From assembly GCF_021129175.1 (NCBI RefSeq), contig NZ_JAJOHV010000004.1:1-40600 (forward strand): DNA of 40,600 nt, given 5' to 3'. This document shows positions 36,034 through 40,600 of the stretch, piece after piece. The notes below the pieces were generated by a model that made no database searches, was not told the DNA's origin, and saw only the letters and a program-made list of their open reading frames with translations. The translations under genes and the position numbers were made by a program. Positions within the stretch are counted from its first letter, which is position 1, and each line of letters starts with the position of its first letter. The DNA comes from Chromobacterium piscinae (lineage in GTDB: Bacteria; Pseudomonadota; Gammaproteobacteria; Burkholderiales; Chromobacteriaceae).

Positions 36034-36840
36034 TCAATCCCATTGCGGCGCCAGGCCGTCGGGGCTCACTTCGCGGCCGTTTCGCTCCAGCGCGGCGATC
36101 TGCGCCATCTCCTCCTCGCTCAGGCGCAGGTTTTGCGCCAGCAGATTGCCGGCCAGATTCTCGCGTTTGGTGGACGACGGAATCACCGAGTAACCCAGTT
36201 GCAACGCCCATGCCAACGCAACCTGGGCCGGCGTGGCCCCGCGCCGCCGCGCGATGGCGGCGATCGCCGGATCGCCCAGCACCTTGCCGTAGGCCAGGGT
36301 CATATAGGAGGTGACATGGATGCCTTCGCTTTGCAGGAAGTCGGCCAGCTTGCGGTTTTGCAGATACGGGCTCAGTTCGATCTGGTTAGTCGCGATCGCG
36401 TCCTTGCCCACCGCGGCGATGGCCTGCCGGGTCAGTTCGATATTGAAGTTGGAGATGCCGATCCGGCGCGTCAGGCCCTTGGCCTGGGCGTCGGCCAGCG
36501 CGGTCATGAATTCCTCGACCGATACGCCATTGCCCGGCGCCGGCCAGTGGATCAGCGTCAGATCGACATAATCGGTGCGCAGCTTGGCGAGGCTGTCCTC
36601 CAGGCTGGGCAGCAGCTTGTCCTTGGCATAGTGGTCCACCCAGATCTTCGTCGTCAGGAACAGATCGTCGCGACGCACGCCGGAAGCGGCGATCGCCTCG
36701 CCCACCTCGGCCTCGTTACCGTAGATCTGGGCGGTGTCTATCGCGCGGTAGCCAAGCTCGAGGCCGTTGCGGACCGAGTCGATGACGACCTGGCCTTGCA
36801 GGCGGAAAGTGCCGAGGCCGAAAGCGGGGATAGTGCTCAT
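36034..36840 (-). CDS. dkgB: Aldo/keto reductase, 2,5-diketo-D-gluconate reductase B-like
   Basis: This 268-residue NADPH-dependent reductase shows the AKR catalytic set: Asp in [13 protein letters not shown], Tyr in the same block, Lys in FLTTKIWV and His in [14 protein letters not shown] contacts appear in [14 protein letters not shown]. The length and sequence resemble E. coli DkgB, which reduces methylglyoxal and 2,5-diketogluconate. It lies 68 bp upstream of the OYE gene and is preceded by AGGGA. Function in aldehyde clearance is likely; the exact substrate is inferred. Confidence 0.92.
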   Translation of the reverse strand: MSTIPAFGLGTFRLQGQVVIDSVRNGLELGYRAIDTAQIYGNEAEVGEAIAASGVRRDDLFLTTKIWVDHYAKDKLLPSLEDSLAKLRTDYVDLTLIHWPAPGNGVSVEEFMTALADAQAKGLTRRIGISNFNIELTRQAIAAVGKDAIATNQIELSPYLQNRKLADFLQSEGIHVTSYMTLAYGKVLGDPAIAAIARRRGATPAQVALAWALQLGYSVIPSSTKRENLAGNLLAQNLRLSEEEMAQIAALERNGREVSPDGLAPQWD

Positions 36841-36945
36841 AGTGTGTTTTCCCTGGAAGTGATGGGTCGAAAAAGCCGATGGGCGCTTGCGCGTTTCCCA
36901 TCGCGAAAGGTGGCGAAAATCAGCATTGCGTTTGAAAGACCGCGT

Positions 36946-38157
36946 CTAGGCGGCAGGAGCGTCCGCCAGCTGGCCATGCCCGCGCAGGCTGTCGCGACGG
37001 TCCAGCGCGCCGCTCAGCGCAGTCAAGGCGAACGCGCCCAGCGTCACCGCCGCCGCGATCCACGGCGTATGGCCCAGCCCGATGCGCTCGACGATCAAAC
37101 CGCCCAGCGAAGAGCCGCCTGCGACGCCGAGATTGAACGCGGCGATGTTGAAGCCCGACGCGACATCCGCGGCCTCCGGCGCGAAACGCCGCGCCTGCTT
37201 GACCACATAGACCTGCAGGCCCGGCACATTGCCAAAGGCCACCGCGCCCCAAGCCAGCATCGTCAGCACCGCCAGCCAGGCGATATGGACGGTGAAGGTC
37301 AGCGCCAGCAACACCAGCGCCAGCAGCAGGAAGATCCGCTTCAGCGCCTTGACCGGGCCGGCGCGGTCCGCCAGCCTGCCGCCCCAGACATTGCCGAAAG
37401 CGACCGATGCGCCGTAGCCAACCAAGGCCAGGCTGACTTGCGTCGGCGTGAGGCCGGCGATCTGTTCCAACAACGGCGCCATATAGGTGAAAGCGATCAA
37501 GGAACCGCCGTAGCCGACCGCCGTCATCGCGTACACCAGCAACAGGCGCGGCTGCATCAGCGCGCGGAATTGCCGGGCCAGCGGCGCGGACACGGTCTGC
37601 GCGAGCCTGCGCGGCATGAAGGCCATCACGCCGGCCAAAGCCAGCAGGCCGAACAAGGCGACGATCAGGAAAGTGGCGCGCCAGCCGAAGTGCTGGCCGA
37701 TGAAGGTGCCGAGCGGAATGCCGGCGACGAAGGCGACGGTCATCCCGCTGAACATGGTGGCGATCGCGCTGGCGGCTTTCTCTTTCGGCACCAGCGTGGT
37801 GGCGATGATGGAGCCCACCGAGAAGAACACGCCGTGGGCGAGGCCGGTGAGAATGCGCGCGACGATCGGCGACTCGTAGCCGGGCGAAAGCCAGGCGACC
37901 AGGTTGCCGACGGTGAACAGCGCCATCAGCGCGGCGAGCAGCGTCTTGCGCGGCACGCGGCCGGTCAACGCGGTCAGCAGCGGCGCGCCGACGGCGACGC
38001 CGAGCGCGTACAAGCTGACCAGCAGGCCGGCGGAAGGCAGGCCCACCTGGAGATCGGCCGCGATGGTCGGAATCAGGCCGACGATGACGAACTCGGTCGT
38101 CCCGATGGCGAAAGCGCCGATAGTCAGCGCGAGTAGAGCGAGTGGCATGTTGAACAT
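36946..38157 (-). CDS. MFS efflux transporter (AraJ/YdhP-like)
   Basis: This 403-residue protein has about 12 hydrophobic helices in two halves, with the drug:H+ antiporter-1 pattern GTTEFVIVGLIPTIAADL in helix 1 and VSLYALGVAVGAPLLTALTGRVPRK in helix 2. The frame is open to 38208; the ATG at 38157 (MFNMPLALLALTIG) suits the family, with another ATG three codons on. No strong ribosome site is seen. It is the first gene of the minus-strand set and is divergent from a LysR gene. A sugar or small-molecule efflux role is likely. Confidence 0.88.
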   Translation of the reverse strand: MFNMPLALLALTIGAFAIGTTEFVIVGLIPTIAADLQVGLPSAGLLVSLYALGVAVGAPLLTALTGRVPRKTLLAALMALFTVGNLVAWLSPGYESPIVARILTGLAHGVFFSVGSIIATTLVPKEKAASAIATMFSGMTVAFVAGIPLGTFIGQHFGWRATFLIVALFGLLALAGVMAFMPRRLAQTVSAPLARQFRALMQPRLLLVYAMTAVGYGGSLIAFTYMAPLLEQIAGLTPTQVSLALVGYGASVAFGNVWGGRLADRAGPVKALKRIFLLLALVLLALTFTVHIAWLAVLTMLAWGAVAFGNVPGLQVYVVKQARRFAPEAADVASGFNIAAFNLGVAGGSSLGGLIVERIGLGHTPWIAAAVTLGAFALTALSGALDRRDSLRGHGQLADAPAA

Positions 38158-38233
38158 CCATTGGTCCGGAAGGAATGGATGCAGTGTGCCCGCTTTACTT
38201 TTGCGCAAAAACCGGCTTATAAACGAAATTATC

Positions 38234-38248
38234 TTGAATTAAATTCAA
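38234..38248. promoter_or_regulatory. LysR-type operator candidate
   Basis: TTGAATT-A-AATTCAA is a perfect 7-bp palindrome containing the T-N11-A pattern of LysR-type sites. It lies 2 bp before the LysR start and about 77 bp before the divergent MFS start, which fits autoregulation plus control of the divergent operon. Confidence 0.65.
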
Positions 38249-38250
38249 CA

Positions 38251-39183
38251 ATGAAAGTCACGCTCGACGAGCTCCAGGCCTTCGCCACCGTCGTGGACAC
38301 CGGTTCCATCACCGCGGCGGCACAGCAACTGGACCTCACCGTCTCGGCGACCAGCCGCTCGCTGTCCCGGCTGGAAGAGAAGCTGAAAACCACGCTGTTG
38401 CGCCGGACCACGCGCCGCCTGGAGCTGACCGAAGAGGGACGCGCCTTTCTGCAGAACGCGCGGGCCATCATCGATTCGGTGGACCGCGCCGAGGAACAGA
38501 TGCTCGCGCGGCGCGACCAGCCATCCGGACGGCTGCGGATCGACGCCGCGTCGCCGTTCATGCTGCACGTGATCGTGCCGCTGGTGCGCGGCTATCGCGA
38601 ACGCTATCCACAGGTGGAGCTGGAGTTGAACAGCAACGAAGGCATCATCGACCTGCTGGAGCGGCGCACCGACGTGGCGATACGCATCGGCCAGCTGAAG
38701 GACTCCACGCTGCACAGCCGCCTGATCGGCCACAGCCGGCTGCGCGTCCTGGCCAGCCCCGCCTATCTGCAAGCCCACGGCCAGCCGCGCGCTGTAGAAG
38801 AGCTGGGCGGGCACGCGCTGCTGGGCTTCAACCAGCCCGAGACGCTGAACACGTGGCCGCTGCCGGGCGCGGACGGCGAAGCCTGCCGGATCGAGCCGGC
38901 GGTGCGGAGCTCAAGCGGCGAAACGCTCCGGCAACTGGCGCTGGACGGCGCCGGCATCGTCTGCCTGTCGGACTTCATGACCGAACAGGACCGCGAATCC
39001 GGCCGCCTGACGGAAATCCTCGCCTCCGACACCCTGGACATGCGCCAACCGATACAGGCCGTCTATTACCGCAACACCGCGGTGTCGTCGCGAATCGCAT
39101 CCTTCATCGATTACCTGGTCGAGGCGCTAGGCGGCAAGCTTCCGGAACAGCCAGCCGCGAAATGGGCGACCGCCGCGAAATGA
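38251..39183 (+). CDS. LysR-family transcriptional regulator
   Basis: This 310-residue protein has an N-terminal winged HTH (LQAFATVVDTGSITAAAQQL, then TVSATSRSLSRLEEKL, about 7-45) and a C-terminal periplasmic-binding-like effector domain (ASPFMLHVIVPLVRGYRERYPQVEL; DVAIRIGQL). It is of the DsdC/YhjC-like group that often controls divergent reductase or efflux genes. The frame is open from 38161, but the ATG at 38251 gives the usual start. It probably controls the divergent MFS-AKR-OYE operon. Confidence 0.94.
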   Translation: MKVTLDELQAFATVVDTGSITAAAQQLDLTVSATSRSLSRLEEKLKTTLLRRTTRRLELTEEGRAFLQNARAIIDSVDRAEEQMLARRDQPSGRLRIDAASPFMLHVIVPLVRGYRERYPQVELELNSNEGIIDLLERRTDVAIRIGQLKDSTLHSRLIGHSRLRVLASPAYLQAHGQPRAVEELGGHALLGFNQPETLNTWPLPGADGEACRIEPAVRSSSGETLRQLALDGAGIVCLSDFMTEQDRESGRLTEILASDTLDMRQPIQAVYYRNTAVSSRIASFIDYLVEALGGKLPEQPAAKWATAAK

Positions 39184-39218
39184 AAAAAAGCCTTCCTGAA
39201 CGGGAAGGCTTTTTTTCA
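39181..39218. terminator. Rho-independent terminator after the LysR gene
   Basis: TGAAAAAAAGCCTTCC-tgaacg-GGAAGGCTTTTTTTCA has 16-bp arms that include the LysR stop codon. A- and T-runs on both sides allow it to end transcription from both directions. Confidence 0.92.
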
Positions 39219-39249
39219 TTTAAACAAATTCGTGACACGACCGCCGCTG

Positions 39250-39696
39250 TCAAATATTCTTACCGCCTACTTCCAGTCCAGCCAGGACCTTATTGCAACG
39301 CTCTAGCACATCCGAAGCCTCTTGCGCTCGCTCAGGATATTTAGTAGCAATATTCGTTACCGCCACCTTTACCCATTCAATTACTTCCTTTTTGCTATAC
39401 ATTACCTCACAGGGTTCAATTCCACTTATTTCTTGTAATGCCCAGCAACGCAACGCAGGGACTCCATACTGATCAACAAGCTCATCTCCATCCTCACCTA
39501 GCCCATCTATCTCCCAACCGGGATCTCCACCGCAATACCCTCCCAAAGCTGGGTCTATAATACCTCTAATGAAATCATCAAGAGGATTTCTCCCCCAATG
39601 CACAGCATTGCCTATGCAATAAAACAAGAGCTCCAATCGATCACCACACTCCACTCGCGGCAAATCATCAGACGGTATATATGAATTGACCATCAT
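39250..39696 (-). CDS. Probable immunity protein of an orphan toxin module
   Basis: This 148-residue acidic protein is of unrecognised family (MMVNSYIPSDDLPRVECGD at the start, HWGRNPLDDFIRGIIDP in the middle). Its base composition is AT-richer than the chromosome around it. The stop of an upstream 22-codon reading frame overlaps its double ATG, and that frame reads like the C-terminal end of a polymorphic toxin. It lies below an intact toxin-immunity pair. This is the usual position of an orphan immunity gene; the role is inferred from context only. Confidence 0.55.
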   Translation of the reverse strand: MMVNSYIPSDDLPRVECGDRLELLFYCIGNAVHWGRNPLDDFIRGIIDPALGGYCGGDPGWEIDGLGEDGDELVDQYGVPALRCWALQEISGIEPCEVMYSKKEVIEWVKVAVTNIATKYPERAQEASDVLERCNKVLAGLEVGGKNI

Positions 39697-39764
39697 CTAG
39701 GCTTCTTTGATGGAAACACAGTTCTTACCTGAGCTTGTCCAGTCTTCGTATTAATAGGAACCGG
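39693..39764 (-). pseudogene. Orphan polymorphic-toxin C-terminal tail
   Basis: On the minus strand the frame that ends at 39693 reads VPINTKTGQAQVRTVFPSKK then PR and stop. It overlaps the next gene's start (ATGA) as toxin genes overlap their immunity genes. Upstream the frame runs into the end of the MITE-like element and soon meets a stop, so the rest of the toxin is gone. Confidence 0.55.
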
Positions 39765-39947
39765 CTTTGTTGCATAAATCAGTCACAGGTGACTTTGTTG
39801 CATAACTAATTTTTGTGCCACTGCACGAAAAAGAATCCTGATAAAATTGTCGATAGTGATGTGAAATTTCCCGCCAAAAACCTACGGTGTTTTAGCACAA
39901 TTTTGCGTTATGCAATAAATCCGCAGCGGCGATTATGCAACAAAGCC
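39763..39947. mobile_element. 185-bp MITE-like element with 15-bp terminal inverted repeats
   Basis: GGCTTTGTTGCATAA at 39763-39777 and TTATGCAACAAAGCC at 39933-39947 are perfect inverted repeats, a sequence type seen at the ends of IS5-family elements. There is no room for a transposase. Internal partial copies of the end occur at 39792-39805 and near 39908-39915. No target-site duplication could be fixed with confidence. It sits between the immunity gene at 39989-40213 and the orphan toxin tail. Confidence 0.75.
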
Positions 39948-39988
39948 CATCAACTATGCCATTTCCTTCTAGTAGGTTAAAATAAAAT

Positions 39989-40213
39989 TTAACAATTCAC
40001 CAAATTGCTTTTGGCCTTAATCAAGGCTGAAATAAAATCTGTGAGATCCAAGTCAATCACCCCATCCTTCAATGGGAATATTTGAATTCTAACACCCTCC
40101 TCCTCAGATTCATAATAAACCTCAGCCAACTGCCGATCACTTTGAAATATTTCAAACACTACATTATCTCGATCAGGCAGACTAGCTATTTGCACCAATA
40201 AACTATCACTCAT
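39989..40213 (-). CDS. Putative immunity protein
   Basis: This 74-residue acidic protein (SLPDRDNVVFEIFQSDRQLA, then EVYYESEEEGVRI) ends in a short helix. Its ATG overlaps the stop of the toxin-domain gene (ATGA), so the two are translated together. Small size, acidity and position fit a cognate immunity protein that blocks the toxin in the producing cell. The family is not recognised. Confidence 0.65.
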   Translation of the reverse strand: MSDSLLVQIASLPDRDNVVFEIFQSDRQLAEVYYESEEEGVRIQIFPLKDGVIDLDLTDFISALIKAKSNLVNC

Positions 40214-40600
40214 CGCGGCGGCTCCAAGAAACCAATTAATCGACCATTTGAATCATATCGCAAACCTACCCCACTTGACGATACGATATCAGTAACTTCT
40301 CCGTACCTTCCTGTGTTTTTAACTACAACTGTCTTATTTGGATCATTCAAAATATCTTGTACAATTTTTTTCCCCTGCTCATTAATTTGCTCAGGACTTC
40401 CTTTTGCCTGAGGAAAAGCGCTACCCTCTCGGCTTCCATGCTTCTGCAACGCTCGGCCTGCTAGAGTCAAGTCTCCTTTTTTTGATGCCGGGTCAATAAT
40501 TGATGCGCCCTCGATAAGCTGATTTTTTGTTTTACCACCAATTTTTACCGGCAGGGTAGGATTAACTCCTTTAATTGTGCCAACCGCAACAGTCAACAGC
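40210..40600 (-). CDS. C-terminal toxin domain of a polymorphic/contact-dependent toxin (partial)
   Basis: These 130 residues are the C-terminus of a larger protein whose N-terminus lies beyond the right edge; the frame is still open there. The end reads LTLAGRALQKHGSREGSAFP, then GEVTDIVSSSGVGLRYDSNG and RLIGFLEPPR. The pattern of H in QKHGSR, a central R and the RYDxNGxxxGFLEP end is one I associate with RNase-type toxin domains at the C-terminus of CdiA/Rhs-like proteins. The exact class cannot be set by eye. An immunity gene overlaps its stop. Confidence 0.7.
   Translation of the reverse strand, partial: LLTVAVGTIKGVNPTLPVKIGGKTKNQLIEGASIIDPASKKGDLTLAGRALQKHGSREGSAFPQAKGSPEQINEQGKKIVQDILNDPNKTVVVKNTGRYGEVTDIVSSSGVGLRYDSNGRLIGFLEPPR

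Noticed and set aside
35971-38136. 721-codon plus-strand reading frame
   Set aside because: It is antisense to the aldo/keto reductase and MFS genes and is low-complexity; the minus-strand genes have clear families.

Overview
The window looks like chromosomal DNA of a high-GC betaproteobacterium, most likely Chromobacterium or a close relative in the Neisseriales. This rests on the GC-rich codon use, the gene families present, and a homologue of the violacein enzyme VioB. The genus is an inference from memory of these families, not from a search. Most of the window is compact, well-formed coding sequence. Two patches are AT-rich and look acquired: about 7504-7930 and about 39230-40600.

Layout. 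(1) 1-7503, minus strand: the 5' part of a non-ribosomal peptide synthetase (NRPS), preceded by a class III aminotransferase of the diaminobutyrate-forming type. Module 1 has an adenylation pocket read as D-L-E-H-N-T-T-V-S, which fits 2,4-diaminobutyrate (Dab). Module 2 opens with a dual epimerisation/condensation domain and has a serine pocket. The predicted start of the product is therefore X-D-Dab-L-Ser. (2) 7504-8500: an AT-rich promoter region and the wreck of an IS3-family element. (3) 8761-12717: an AmpH-like serine hydrolase, a three-gene minus-strand operon (SnoaL-like, SDR, Tat-exported deacetylase) and a YjfB-like small protein. (4) 12841-16837: housekeeping and stress genes, namely trxB, an Smr-domain protein, a Bcp peroxiredoxin, a PIN-PhoH ATPase and a small membrane protein. 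(5) 17077-21836: a formyltransferase with a HemL-like aminotransferase, a small HTH protein and the ABC-F ATPase YheS. (6) 21940-33441: the most interesting part. A divergent EboF-type phosphatase faces a long plus-strand operon that encodes a VioB-like dimer synthase split into two polypeptides, then EboD, EboE, EboC, EboA, EboB and an ABM-VOC fusion. (7) 33545-39183: Lrp regulator with a LysE exporter, then a LysR regulator divergent from an MFS-aldo/keto reductase-Old Yellow Enzyme operon. (8) 39250-40600, minus strand: the end of a polymorphic toxin locus with its immunity gene, a 185-bp MITE-like element, and an orphan toxin tail with a second immunity gene.

How the parts work together. 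In violacein, rebeccamycin and staurosporine biosynthesis, VioB, RebD and StaD join two oxidised aromatic amino acids. In cyanobacteria the Ebo proteins are needed to move a scytonemin precursor, itself a dimer-forming indole-phenol, to the periplasm. Finding a VioB-type enzyme as the first two genes of a complete ebo operon suggests an undescribed pathway that makes and traffics an aromatic dimer. No VioA-type oxidase or VioE is in the window, so the substrate must come from elsewhere. The NRPS locus is a second, separate secondary-metabolite system whose left end lies outside the window.
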